From UBA2199 sp964628035 (GTDB lineage: Bacteria; Acidobacteriota; Aminicenantia; UBA2199): a DNA stretch of 64,000 nucleotides. Within the stretch, counting starts at the first letter, position 1. Each line of letters starts with the position of its first letter. The stretch covers positions 1 through 64,000 of the forward strand of contig CAZVPI010000012.1 of the NCBI GenBank assembly GCA_964628035.1, written 5' to 3'. Under the pieces are notes generated by a model. That model was not told where the DNA came from. It made no database searches and saw nothing but the letters and a program-made list of their open reading frames with translations. Below, one piece after another: positions 1 to 7,612 of the stretch. A program made the translations under genes and the position numbers.

Positions 1-28
1 CGTCTAACGTCTGGCGTCTAACGTCTGA
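1..28. repeat. CGTCTAA/CGTCTGG heptamer repeat
   Basis: Four consecutive 7-bp units (CGTCTAA, CGTCTGG, CGTCTAA, CGTCTGA) at the window edge. It overlaps the 3' end of the YigZ-like gene and supplies its stop codon. The array may extend beyond the window. Confidence 0.75.
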
Positions 29-390
29 GCTCGCCTATATTCACTGATAGCTCCTTCCCCCGCTTCCCTGAAAGCCCGGGATACTCCGCCCACCCCGAGC
101 TTGACGCCGCCGAAGACGCGCGAGACGAGCAGCCCGCCCTCGAGGTTCTCGCGGCGCAGGAGCTCGAGCAGGACCCGCCCCGGGTGGCCGACCTCGCCGT
201 CGTCGCGCGAGCGCTCCAGGGCGCCTGCGCCGCGCAAAGCCCAGCAATGGCGGCTGGCCTTGCGCAGCTCCCCCTTTTTCAGGCGCACCATGCGCAGCAC
301 GTCCTGCTCGCCGGCGGCCGGGAACAGGACGGCGAAGAAGCGCGAGCGCTCGCAGACCAGCTTGAATTCGCAGACGCGGTCGATCGTCAT
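4..390 (-). CDS. YigZ/IMPACT-family protein, single N-terminal domain
   Basis: A 128-residue protein resembling the N-terminal UPF0029 domain of YigZ/IMPACT. The signature is visible as SRDDGEVGHPG (about residues 60-70) followed by LVSRVFGGVKLGVGGVSRAF, which matches the family's DDGEP...VtRyFGGiKLG.GGLvRAY pattern. Family members are about 200 residues with a C-terminal EF-G-like domain; that domain is absent here, so this is a one-domain version. The family is linked to translation or stress physiology, but no reaction is established. The last residues and the stop codon are read out of the CGTCTAA/CGTCTGG repeat at 1-28, so the C-terminus may have been remodelled by the repeat. Confidence 0.7.
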   Translation of the reverse strand: MTIDRVCEFKLVCERSRFFAVLFPAAGEQDVLRMVRLKKGELRKASRHCWALRGAGALERSRDDGEVGHPGRVLLELLRRENLEGGLLVSRVFGGVKLGVGGVSRAFREAGEGAISEYRRAQTLDARR

Positions 391-405
391 GAGCGAGCCC
401 CACGT

Positions 406-491
406 ATTAGTGTCAGTGTCAGTGTCAGTGTTAGTTTCGGCAAGAAAATCGACGAACTTCCAGTGGTAGTGATAGTGGTAGTGATAGTAGC
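406..491. repeat. Hexamer repeats AGTGTC/AGTGTT and TAGTGG/TAGTGA
   Basis: Between the YigZ-like and glyoxalase genes lie two 6-bp arrays: AGTGTC-type units at about 406-434 and TAGTGG/TAGTGA units at 462-491. The first family recurs at 939-959 and, inverted, at 1119-1139. The second recurs near 16210, 57970 and 63965. Confidence 0.7.
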
Positions 492-556
492 AGCCATCAA
501 TGAGCTATCTTCTTTTCTTATCACTCATCGCCGATCGCTCATCACGCTCAGTCGGC

Positions 557-910
557 CTATATCTGGACGAACCCCAGCTCGACGCCGTTGAGGTCGCGGG
601 CATGAAGGAGCTTGACGCCGCCGGGCGTCGCCACCGGGCCGTAGAGGACCTCGACCTGGTTCTCCTGGAGCGCGGACATCGTCCGCTCGATGTCGGCCAC
701 GTTGAATCCCAGCGAGATGCCCCGGCCCTGGAATGGCTGGGCCTGGGGGTCGTGAATGAGCTCCACCTGGGCGCCTTCGCCCAGGAAGGCGATCTCCATT
801 CCCGGGCGCGGGGAGAAGCGGCGGCTGACGCCCATGCCCAGCACGCGCCGGTAGAAATCGATGGACTTGTCCATGTCCGCTACGTGAATGGTGACGAAAT
901 CTAGTTTCAT
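557..910 (-). CDS. VOC-family (glyoxalase/bleomycin-resistance-like) protein
   Basis: A 117-residue single-module vicinal oxygen chelate protein. It opens with a beta strand carrying the first metal ligand position (VTIHVADMDKSIDFY, His near residue 9). A central strand has QVELIHD and the end has DLNGVELGFVQI, giving acidic ligand positions typical of lactoylglutathione lyase-like folds. The substrate cannot be told; it could be a glyoxalase I relative or another dioxygenase or epimerase. The start at 910 is chosen because family homology begins there. The longer in-frame extension to 967 only translates the AGTGTT repeat. An extended -10 element (TGG-TATGAT, 917-922) sits 6 nt upstream, so the mRNA is probably leaderless. 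Confidence 0.75.
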   Translation of the reverse strand: MKLDFVTIHVADMDKSIDFYRRVLGMGVSRRFSPRPGMEIAFLGEGAQVELIHDPQAQPFQGRGISLGFNVADIERTMSALQENQVEVLYGPVATPGGVKLLHARDLNGVELGFVQI

Positions 911-916
911 GAACCG

Positions 917-922
917 ATCATA
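917..922 (-). promoter_or_regulatory. Extended -10 promoter of the VOC gene
   Basis: TGG followed by TATGAT on the minus strand, ending 6 nt before the ATG at 910. No good -35 is visible because the upstream DNA is repeat. Implies a leaderless transcript. Confidence 0.5.
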
Positions 923-938
923 CCATAACCCATTTCGC

Positions 939-1139
939 AGTGTTAGTGTTAGTGTTAGGAACAGCAATCAAGGAAGCACTTGCGGGAGCTGGCAATGGGT
1001 TTTTCCCATTTCCTTCCTTCAGATTGATTTAGTAAAACCCAGTGCTCGCTGTGGCTTCCGTAAAAAATGATGCACGGTTCAGTTCTTGGAAAAGATGATC
1101 CTTCTAGTGCTTTTCCTAATACCAACACTAACACTAACC
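939..1139. repeat. Inverted pair of AGTGTT hexamer arrays
   Basis: AGTGTT units at 939-959 face the complementary AACACT units at 1119-1139 in the 341-bp gap between the VOC gene and the acyl-ACP synthetase. The segment between the arms is AT-richer and has no coding signal. This is the same design (iterated arm, spacer, inverted arm) as the other intergenic repeats of the window. Confidence 0.65.
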
Positions 1140-1162
1140 CTGAGAGATTTGCCGCCGGCCTA

Positions 1163-1191
1163 TTGACAGGCGCGGCTGAAGCCGCTATGAT
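1163..1191 (+). promoter_or_regulatory. Sigma-70 promoter of the acyl-ACP synthetase gene
   Basis: TTGACA (1163-1168), 17-bp spacer, TATGAT (1186-1191). It leaves a leader of about 55 nt before the ATG at 1252, which has a purine-rich GGGGAG just upstream, so this gene is not leaderless. Confidence 0.75.
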
Positions 1192-1251
1192 GCCCCGGTT
1201 AAAATCAAACGATATTGCGGCCCAGCCCGTGCGGCCGGCCGGGGAGTTCCC

Positions 1252-2766
1252 ATGATCCTGCATCAACAGGTCGTGCGGGTGGCCAAGAGCAACGAGAACA
1301 AGATCGCCATCGTCGACCGCACCCTCAACCGCCGCCTGACCTACAAGCGGCTGCTCATCGGCTGCCTGGTGAAAAAGTTCCGCCCCTACGATCCCGGCTT
1401 CCTGGGCCTCATGCTGCCCAACTCGGCCGGCTCGGTGCTGGGCATCCTGGCCGCGCTGCTGAGCGGCCGCGTGCCGGTGATGATCAACTATTCGACCGGC
1501 GCCGCCGCCAACTGCGAATACGCCCAGAAGAAATGCGCCTTCCGCACGATCCTGACCTCGCGGGCGCTGTGCCAGAAGATCAACTGCCGCCACGTCGAGG
1601 GCATGGTCTACATCGAGGACATCCTGTCCTCGGTGAAGGTCCTGGACAAGCTCGCGGCGCTGTGGAAGGCGGGGCGGCCGGTCGAGAAGATCCTGGCCGG
1701 GCTGCACGGCGGCGCCGAGGACGACAACCTGCTCATCCTGTTCACCAGCGGCAGCGAGAAGGACCCCAAGGGGGTGCAGCTGACCCACCGCAACATCAGC
1801 GCCAATTTCGCGAGCCTGAAGAAGGCCTACGGTTTCCACGGCGACGACGTCTTCCTGGCCAACCTGCCCTATTTCCACGTGTTCGGCCAGACGGCCAACC
1901 TCTGGGTGCCGCTGCTGGAGGGGATGACCCTGGTCACCTACGCCAATCCCCTCGATTTCAAGGCCATCGGCTCCATCGTCCGCGAGGAGAAGGTCACGCT
2001 GATGGCCGGCACGCCGACTTTCTTCTGGGGCTACGTGCGCCATTCGCGCCCCGGCGACTACGAGTCGGTGCGCCTGATGCTCAGCGGCGCCGACAAGTGC
2101 CCGCAGGCCCTGCGCGACGCCTTTCTCAAGAAGCACGGCAAGACCCTGCTCGAGGCCTACGGCGCCACCGAGACCAGCCCGGGCATCACGGTCAACACCC
2201 TGGCCAACAACCGGCCGGGCAGCGTCGGCCAGCCCCTGGACGGCGTCACGGTGCGCATCGAGCACTACGAGACCGGCGAGGCCTGCGCCCCGGGCGAGAT
2301 CGGCAAGATCCTGGTCAAGGGCGACAACGTGATGAAGGGCTATTTCGATGATTTCGAGGGTACCTCGCTGAGCATCCGCCACGGCTGGTACGACACCGGC
2401 GACATGGGCTATCTCGACGCGGACGGCTACCTCTGGCACGTGGGACGGCTCAAGCGCTTCCTCAAGATCGGCGGCGAGATGGTCTCGCTGGTCCGCGTCG
2501 AGGACGTGCTGGAAAAGCTGCTGCCGGCCGACGTCGAGTGCTGCGTGGTGGAGATCCCCGACCCGCTGCGCGGGGCGCGCATCGTCGCCGCCGTCACCCA
2601 GCAGGTCGACGAAAAGCGCCTCCTGGAGCGGATGGCCGCCGACCTGCCCAAGATCGCCCTGCCCAGCCGCTTCGTGGTCATCCCCGACATGCCGAAGCAC
2701 AGCTCGGGCAAGATCGATTTCCGCTCCATCACCGACCGGGCGCGTGAGATCGTGCTCGGGAAATAG
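1252..2766 (+). CDS. AMP-dependent acyl-ACP/acyl-CoA synthetase (Aas ligase-like)
   Basis: A 504-residue ANL-superfamily adenylating enzyme that activates a fatty acid with ATP and transfers it to a thiol carrier. The P-loop-like A3 motif is LFTSGSEKDPKGV (about 163-175). The A5 motif is EAYGATETSPG, A7 is WYDTGDMGYLD, and the C-terminal lysine motif is KHSSGKIDF. The TSGSEKDPKGV form and overall similarity point to the acyl-ACP synthetase half of Aas (2-acylglycerophosphoethanolamine acyltransferase/acyl-ACP synthetase); the acyltransferase half is missing. It stands alone, with its own promoter and a further promoter before serA downstream. A long-chain acyl-CoA ligase is the alternative. 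Confidence 0.8.
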   Translation: MILHQQVVRVAKSNENKIAIVDRTLNRRLTYKRLLIGCLVKKFRPYDPGFLGLMLPNSAGSVLGILAALLSGRVPVMINYSTGAAANCEYAQKKCAFRTILTSRALCQKINCRHVEGMVYIEDILSSVKVLDKLAALWKAGRPVEKILAGLHGGAEDDNLLILFTSGSEKDPKGVQLTHRNISANFASLKKAYGFHGDDVFLANLPYFHVFGQTANLWVPLLEGMTLVTYANPLDFKAIGSIVREEKVTLMAGTPTFFWGYVRHSRPGDYESVRLMLSGADKCPQALRDAFLKKHGKTLLEAYGATETSPGITVNTLANNRPGSVGQPLDGVTVRIEHYETGEACAPGEIGKILVKGDNVMKGYFDDFEGTSLSIRHGWYDTGDMGYLDADGYLWHVGRLKRFLKIGGEMVSLVRVEDVLEKLLPADVECCVVEIPDPLRGARIVAAVTQQVDEKRLLERMAADLPKIALPSRFVVIPDMPKHSSGKIDFRSITDRAREIVLGK

Positions 2767-2793
2767 CCGCGCGCAAGCCCTTTTCGCGCCGGT

Positions 2794-2822
2794 TTGACAA
2801 CGGACCGGCGAGCGGCTACAAT
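2794..2822 (+). promoter_or_regulatory. Sigma-70 promoter of serA
   Basis: TTGACA (2794-2799), 17-bp spacer, TACAAT (2817-2822), followed by a strong ribosome binding site (AGGAGG, about 2843-2848) before the ATG at 2855. One of the minority of leadered genes here. Confidence 0.8.
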
Positions 2823-2854
2823 CGGGCCAGGAAACATTTCCTAGGAGGACCGAA

Positions 2855-3781
2855 ATGGGAAAGAGGATTCTGCTGGCCACCGAAAAACCCTTCGCCAGGA
2901 TCGCGGTGCAGGGGATCAAGGACATCTTCGACCAGGCGGGCTACGAGCTGGCGCCGCTGGAGAGCTATAAGAGCAAGGACGACCTGCTGCGGGCCGCGGC
3001 CGACGCTGACGGCATGATCATCCGCAGCGACCTCGTTGACGAGGCGGTGCTCAGCGCCGGCGCCAGGCTGAAGATCGTGGTGCGCGCCGGGGCCGGCTAC
3101 GACAACATCGACCTCAAGGCCGCCAGCGCCCGGGGCATCGTGGCCATGAACACGCCGGGGCAGAACTCCAACGCCGTCGCCGAGCTGGTCTTCGCCCTGA
3201 TGTTGTACCTGGCCCGTGGCGCCTTTTCCGGCAAGTCGGGCAGCGAGCTGCGCGGCAAGAAGCTCGGGCTGCAGGCCTTCGGCGCCGTCGGCCGCTGCGT
3301 CACGCCGATCGCCAAGGGCTTCGGCATGGAGGTCTTCGCTTTCGACCCCTACGTGCCCGCCGAGGCCATGAAAAAGGAGGGGGTCGTCCCGGTCGCCTCC
3401 CTGGCGGAGCTGTACAAGAACTGCGACTACGTCTCGCTGCACATTCCCAAGACCAAGGAGACCGTCAACTCCGTGAACTACGACCTGCTGTCCAGGATGA
3501 AAAAGGGGGCGGTGCTGATCAACACGGCGCGCGCCGAGGTGATCGACGAGCCCTCGCTGCTGAAGATGTTCGCCGAGCGCCCCGACTTCAAATATGGTGC
3601 CGACGTCGCCCCGGCCTGCGCCGCCGAGATCGCCGAGACATACGCCGGCCGCTTCGTCTTCACCGCCAAGAAGATGGGCGCCCAGACCGAGGAGGCCAAC
3701 ATCAACTCCGGGCTGGCCGCGGCGCGGCAGATCGTGGCCTTCTTCGAGAAGGGCGACAGGACGTTCCAGGTCAACCCGTAA
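2855..3781 (+). CDS. serA: D-3-phosphoglycerate dehydrogenase, short variant type
   Basis: A 308-residue D-isomer-specific 2-hydroxyacid dehydrogenase, first enzyme of serine synthesis, oxidising 3-phosphoglycerate with NAD. VVRAGAGYDNID and NTPGQNSNAVAELV are typical of SerA, and LQAFGAVGR replaces the usual GxGxxG dinucleotide loop. There is no ACT or intervening regulatory domain. The C-terminal catalytic segment reads TAKKMGAQTEEANIN where most SerA proteins have a TPHxGAST motif, so the usual catalytic His is a Lys. The same Lys-containing form is known in Bacteroidetes- and spirochaete-type SerA, so it is probably functional. thiD follows after 7 nt; no serC is present. Confidence 0.85.
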   Translation: MGKRILLATEKPFARIAVQGIKDIFDQAGYELAPLESYKSKDDLLRAAADADGMIIRSDLVDEAVLSAGARLKIVVRAGAGYDNIDLKAASARGIVAMNTPGQNSNAVAELVFALMLYLARGAFSGKSGSELRGKKLGLQAFGAVGRCVTPIAKGFGMEVFAFDPYVPAEAMKKEGVVPVASLAELYKNCDYVSLHIPKTKETVNSVNYDLLSRMKKGAVLINTARAEVIDEPSLLKMFAERPDFKYGADVAPACAAEIAETYAGRFVFTAKKMGAQTEEANINSGLAAARQIVAFFEKGDRTFQVNP

Positions 3782-3788
3782 GAACCCG

Positions 3789-4589
3789 GTGCTCAAGCAC
3801 GCCGCCGCCCTGACCGTCGCCGGCTCCGACTCGGGCGGCGGCGCCGGCATCCAGGCCGACCTGAAGACCTTTTCCGCCCTGGGCGTCTTCGGCACCAGCG
3901 TCATCACCGCCATCACCGCCCAGAACCTGGAGGGCGTGCGCGCCATCCAGCCCCTGCGGCCGGCGATGGTCGAGGCGCAGCTGCGCGCGGTGCTGGAGGG
4001 CTTCCCGGTCCGGGCCGTCAAGACCGGCATGCTCTTCAGCACCGCCATCATCGAGGCCGTCGCCGGCGTCCTGGCCGGGTACCGCCGCCTGCCGCTGGTG
4101 ATCGACCCGGTCTTCGCCGCCACCTCGGGAAGCCGGCTGATCAAACCCCGGGCGATCCGCGTCCTGGCCGAGCGCCTCTTCCCCCTGGCTGCGCTGGTGA
4201 CCCCCAACCTGCCCGAAGCCGAATTCCTGTGCCGGGCCGAGCTAAAAACCCTCGCCGACATGCGCCAGGCCGGGCAGGAGCTCCTGCGCCGCTTCGGCGT
4301 TCCCTTCCTGATGAAGGGGGGGCACCTGGAAGAAGGCGGCGAGGGGGCGGTCGACGTGCTGGTCGAGCGCCGGGGCATGAGGACCTTCGCCTCGCCCAGG
4401 GTGCGCGGCGTCAACAGCCACGGCTCGGGCTGCACGTACTCGGCGGCCGTCGCCGCCTACCTGGCCCGCGGCCGCGAGCTGCACCTGGCCGTGGCCGCCG
4501 CCAAGACGTACATCGCCGCCGCCCTGCGCCGGCCGCATTATCTCAGGCGGGGGACGCGGGTCATCGATCATTTCGCCCGCCGGGGGTGA
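3789..4589 (+). CDS. thiD: Hydroxymethylpyrimidine/phosphomethylpyrimidine kinase
   Basis: A 266-residue ribokinase-fold kinase that phosphorylates HMP and HMP-P in thiamine synthesis. It shows the family start TVAGSDSGGGAGIQADLKTF, the VKTGM motif, the VIDPVF strand and the NSHGSGCTYSAAVAAYLA anion-hole motif with the catalytic region near the C-terminus. The start is taken as the GTG at 3789, only 7 nt after serA stops, since homology begins immediately and further upstream the frame is inside serA. Probably translated by coupling to serA. No other thiamine genes or TPP riboswitch are in the window. Confidence 0.87.
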   Translation: MLKHAAALTVAGSDSGGGAGIQADLKTFSALGVFGTSVITAITAQNLEGVRAIQPLRPAMVEAQLRAVLEGFPVRAVKTGMLFSTAIIEAVAGVLAGYRRLPLVIDPVFAATSGSRLIKPRAIRVLAERLFPLAALVTPNLPEAEFLCRAELKTLADMRQAGQELLRRFGVPFLMKGGHLEEGGEGAVDVLVERRGMRTFASPRVRGVNSHGSGCTYSAAVAAYLARGRELHLAVAAAKTYIAAALRRPHYLRRGTRVIDHFARRG

Positions 4590-4600
4590 AAGGGGGGGCG

Positions 4601-5836
4601 ATGGCTACGGAGCGGCTGGTCATCATCGGCGGCGGCGCCTCGGGCATGACGGCGGCCATCGTTGCCGCCCGCCTCGGCGCCGCGGCCGTCCTGCTCGAGC
4701 GCAAGGACCGGGTGGGGAAGAAGCTGCTGGCCACCGGCAACGGCCGCTGCAACCTGACCAACCTCGACGCCTCGCTTTCGCGCTTCCACGGCGGCGACCG
4801 CGCCTTCATCGCCTCGGTCCTCTCGCGCTTTTCGGCGGCCAGCGCCATGGGTTTTTTCGAGGAGCTCGGCGTCGCCTGCGATACCGAAGGGGAGGGCCGC
4901 GTCTATCCCCGCCCGCGCCAGGCGTCGGCGGTGCTCGACGTCCTGCGCTGGGAGCTGGAGAGGCTGAAGGTGGACGTGCGCGTCGGCTACGAGGTGCGCG
5001 GGATCGGGTGCTCGGAGAAGGGCTTCGCCCTGCGCCTGGCCGCAGGCGGGGAGGTCGCGGCGCGCCGGCTGGTCCTGGCCTGCGGCGGCATGGCCGGACC
5101 GCAGTTCGGCTCTGACGGCCTGGGGCTGCGCCTGGCCGTTGCCCTGGGCCATCGCCTTGTCGAGCCCGCGGCGGCGCTGGTGCCGCTGCGGCTGCGCGCC
5201 GATTTCCTGCGCCGGCTGAAAGGGGTGAGTGTCCAGGCGCGCGGCGAGGTGCGGCGCGGCAACGAGACCCTGCGCTCCGAGGCGGGCGAGTTCCTGTTCA
5301 CCGACAGCGGCATCAGCGGGCTGCCGGTGCTGCAGCTGAGCCGCTCGGCCTCGCGTGAGCTCCGCGAGGGGAGGAGCCCCAGGCTGTTCCTCGACCTCTT
5401 TCCCGAGACCTCCCTGGAGGAGCTCGACTCGGCGCTGGCCGTGCGCTTCCGCCGCCAGGGGCACAAGACCCTCGGAGACGGGCTGGTGGGGCTGCTGAAC
5501 AAGAGGTTGATCCCGGTGGCGCTGGCCGAGGCGGGGATCGGCTACCCGACGGCCCCCTGTGCGGAGATCCAGCCTGCGGCCCGCCAGGCCCTGTCCAGGC
5601 AGCTGAAGTCCTGGCCGCTGGAGATCTCCGGGACCATGCCCTGGCCCGAAGCCCAGGTCACGGCCGGCGGCGTCGACCTGCGCGACGTCGATCCCGCGAC
5701 GCTGGAATCCAGGATCGTGCCGGGGCTTTTCTTCTGCGGCGAGATTCTCGACGTCGACGGCGACTGCGGCGGCTTCAACCTGCAGTGGGCCTGGGCGTCG
5801 GGCTTCGTCGCCGGCAGCGCAGCAGCCAGTTTCTGA
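4601..5836 (+). CDS. HI0933/YhiN-family FAD-dependent oxidoreductase
   Basis: A 411-residue flavoprotein of the HI0933 (YhiN) family. It begins with the Rossmann FAD motif VIIGGGASGMTAA, followed by the family hallmark GKKLLATGNGRCNLTN (about 40-55). It ends with GLFFCGEILDVDGDCGGFNLQWAWASG, the second FAD-binding motif. The physiological reaction of the family is unknown; reduction of a small hydrophobic substrate has been suggested for relatives. It follows thiD by 11 nt and closes the serA-thiD operon. The 3' side runs into the GTACCAC inverted repeat shared with convergent mltA. Confidence 0.85.
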   Translation: MATERLVIIGGGASGMTAAIVAARLGAAAVLLERKDRVGKKLLATGNGRCNLTNLDASLSRFHGGDRAFIASVLSRFSAASAMGFFEELGVACDTEGEGRVYPRPRQASAVLDVLRWELERLKVDVRVGYEVRGIGCSEKGFALRLAAGGEVAARRLVLACGGMAGPQFGSDGLGLRLAVALGHRLVEPAAALVPLRLRADFLRRLKGVSVQARGEVRRGNETLRSEAGEFLFTDSGISGLPVLQLSRSASRELREGRSPRLFLDLFPETSLEELDSALAVRFRRQGHKTLGDGLVGLLNKRLIPVALAEAGIGYPTAPCAEIQPAARQALSRQLKSWPLEISGTMPWPEAQVTAGGVDLRDVDPATLESRIVPGLFFCGEILDVDGDCGGFNLQWAWASGFVAGSAAASF

Positions 5837-5860
5837 GTCGGCACGGAACGATTATCATAG

Positions 5861-5986
5861 AGGTACCACGTACCACGTACCAAGTTGAAAATCACTGCTT
5901 TCTTATTTCTACTCTTCTGCCTTTAACTTGGTACCTGGTACGTGGTACCTCGATGGACCGTCGTGTCTTCCAGCTACTGAATCGTA
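5861..5986 (-). repeat. GTACCAC-type inverted repeat, copy A
   Basis: Arms at 5861-5886 and 5925-5950 are complementary at 25 of 26 positions and consist of GTACCAC/GTGGTAC iterations. The loop contains the family core GTTAAAGGCAGAAGAGT (minus strand). The outer flank (5951-5986) is the conserved CAGCTGGAAGACAC-like segment. It lies between convergent genes and carries the last codons of mltA, including its stop. Confidence 0.9.
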
Positions 5987-7278
5987 CCTAGCTGCCTTTG
6001 AGGTTTTTTTAGCAGGAAATAGAGCATTCCCTCCTGCTTCATGCCGCCGGCGACAAGCTCGCTGAGCTCGCCCTGGCCGGTGAACAGGTCGACGCGGTCG
6101 GCGCCGCGGATGGCGCCGCCCGTGTCCTGGTTGAGGACGAAGCGGCCGAACTTCTGCCAGCCGCCGATCTTCCTGGCGCCGTCGATCAGGGGTTTTTCGC
6201 TCTCGATCCAGGCCAGGGCCCCCAAGGGGAACAGGCGCGGGTCGCTGGCGATGCTGCGCCAGGGGGTGAGGCGGGCGCCGAAGGTGCCGGTGGCGCTTTG
6301 ATCGTTCACCTTGAAGAAGATATAGCTGGGGTTGGCGTTCATGGCCTCGGTTGCCTGGGCCGGCCTGGGATTCAGGAAGGCCTTCATCTCCTGCAGCGAG
6401 AGCTGCCCGGGGCCGACCAGCCCGCGGTCAAGCAGCCAACGGCCGATGGAGCGGAAGGGGTGGCCGTTCTGGTCGGCATAGCCGACGAAGAGGCGGCGTC
6501 CGTCCTCCAGCTCGACGACCCCCGAGCCCTGGATGTGCAGGAAGAAGACGTCGACCAGGCTGTCGATCCAAACGATTTCCAGCCCGCGCCCGGACAGCGC
6601 CCCCTTGGCATCGATCTCCTCGCGGGTGTAATAGGGGACCAGGCGGTTGCCCTCCACCCGGCCCTTGATCTGGGGGAAGCCGTTCTGCTCCTTGAAAAAA
6701 TAGAACTGCGGCAGATCGACGGTGACCAAGTCGGCCGGACGGCCGTACAGGGGATAGGGGTAGGCCGGGGAGGGCCGGAGCGATCCGCGCAGCAGCGGCT
6801 CGTAATAGCCGGTGAACACCACCTTGGGCGCGGCGCTGCAATAGAAGTCGAAGTTTCGCCGCAGATAATCGATAAAGGCCTCGCTCAACCCCATCTCGGC
6901 CAGGCGGTCGCGGAAATCGCGCATGCCCTCGACCAGGCGCCCGACCGTCACCTGCTCCGCGCCGAAGCGCACCAGGGCCTGCGGATCGACGGCAACGAAC
7001 CTCTCCAGGCTGAGGTCGATGGCGTCGAGGAGGGACTGCGCCGGCTGGTCGTCGCGCAGCTGCGGCGGCGCCGCGGCGCGCACCAGGGCGCTCTCCGCCG
7101 TCCAGACGACCGGAGGCGAAGGCGGCGGCTCGACCGCCGGCAGGGGCGGCTTTTCGGCAGGAGCGGCGGCCGGCGGCGGCGTGGGCGCCACGTAGATTTT
7201 CCTCTTGGGCTCGCAGGCCAGCAGCAGCAAGCCCAGGATCAGCCAAGTAAACAAAGGCAACGTTCGTTTCTGCTTCAT
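5974..7278 (-). CDS. mltA: Membrane-bound lytic murein transglycosylase A
   Basis: A 434-residue outer-membrane lipoprotein that cleaves peptidoglycan to 1,6-anhydromuropeptides. The start at 7278 gives a signal peptide with lipobox LLLAC, followed by a Pro/Ala-rich linker to about residue 65. The MltA domain shows GYYEPLL, VWIDSLVDVFFLHIQGSG and YADQNGHPF. The C-terminal 3D domain (double-psi beta barrel) shows NQDTGGAIRGADRVDLF, whose aspartates include the catalytic one of the family. The final residues and the stop come from repeat copy A. A TATATT -10 box ends 7 nt before the ATG. Confidence 0.88.
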   Translation of the reverse strand: MKQKRTLPLFTWLILGLLLLACEPKRKIYVAPTPPPAAAPAEKPPLPAVEPPPSPPVVWTAESALVRAAAPPQLRDDQPAQSLLDAIDLSLERFVAVDPQALVRFGAEQVTVGRLVEGMRDFRDRLAEMGLSEAFIDYLRRNFDFYCSAAPKVVFTGYYEPLLRGSLRPSPAYPYPLYGRPADLVTVDLPQFYFFKEQNGFPQIKGRVEGNRLVPYYTREEIDAKGALSGRGLEIVWIDSLVDVFFLHIQGSGVVELEDGRRLFVGYADQNGHPFRSIGRWLLDRGLVGPGQLSLQEMKAFLNPRPAQATEAMNANPSYIFFKVNDQSATGTFGARLTPWRSIASDPRLFPLGALAWIESEKPLIDGARKIGGWQKFGRFVLNQDTGGAIRGADRVDLFTGQGELSELVAGGMKQEGMLYFLLKKPQRQLGTIQ

Positions 7279-7285
7279 CGACGCC

Positions 7286-7291
7286 AATATA
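7286..7291 (-). promoter_or_regulatory. -10 box of mltA (leaderless)
   Basis: TATATT on the minus strand, 7 nt upstream of the mltA ATG at 7278. No convincing -35 at 16-18 bp. Fits the leaderless pattern seen throughout. Confidence 0.45.
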
Positions 7292-7344
7292 ACATAAGTT
7301 GCCTGTCGGGGCGAAATGAACGTGGAGCACAGCATGGAGTCAGG

Positions 7345-7612
7345 AAGGAACGGGTAAGACTGACATTCCAAGCACCGAGCACCCATTTCCCAAACAAAGC
7401 AAAGAAGTGATGGTGACAGGGGCGGTAGCGAGCAAGGTAAGGGTTTCTCCTTTTACCTTCTTTCTTTCACCTGGTAAGGGCCTTGGTTCTGGTCATTGGG
7501 TTACGACGTGACCGCATGAGAGAGGTGCTTGGTGCCTATTTGGAATTCGGGATTGGTGATTTGGAATTTTGTTCCGGCCGTGCGCCGTACGCCGTCAGCC
7601 GTACGCCGAGTG
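7345..7612. repeat. Composite intergenic repeats (CCAAGCACC-, GGAATTTGG-, CGTACGG-type)
   Basis: The 316-bp gap between mltA and the RlmL-like gene holds a CCAAGCACCGAGCACC segment near 7359, a TTGGAATTCGGGATTGGTG segment near 7540-7570, and CGTACGG heptamers at about 7579-7612. The same trio, in the opposite orientation, recurs at 57851-57955. The heptamer block supplies the last four residues and the stop codon of the RlmL-like gene. No gene is seen. Confidence 0.7.

Noticed and set aside
557..967. Longer glyoxalase start at 967
   Set aside because: The extra N-terminal residues are only a translation of the AGTGTT hexamer array (LTLTLTL); homology and the -10 box place the start at 910.
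3700..3800. TPP riboswitch before thiD
   Set aside because: thiD starts 7 nt after serA with no leader; no THI-box sequence is visible.
955..4435. Long minus-strand frames over the acyl-ACP synthetase, serA and thiD
   Set aside because: Same antisense shadow effect; no domain or initiation signal, and the plus-strand genes are unambiguous.
5861..5986. Possible insertion sequence
   Set aside because: No transposase gene or fragment lies in any repeat copy and no target-site duplication is evident; at most a non-autonomous element.
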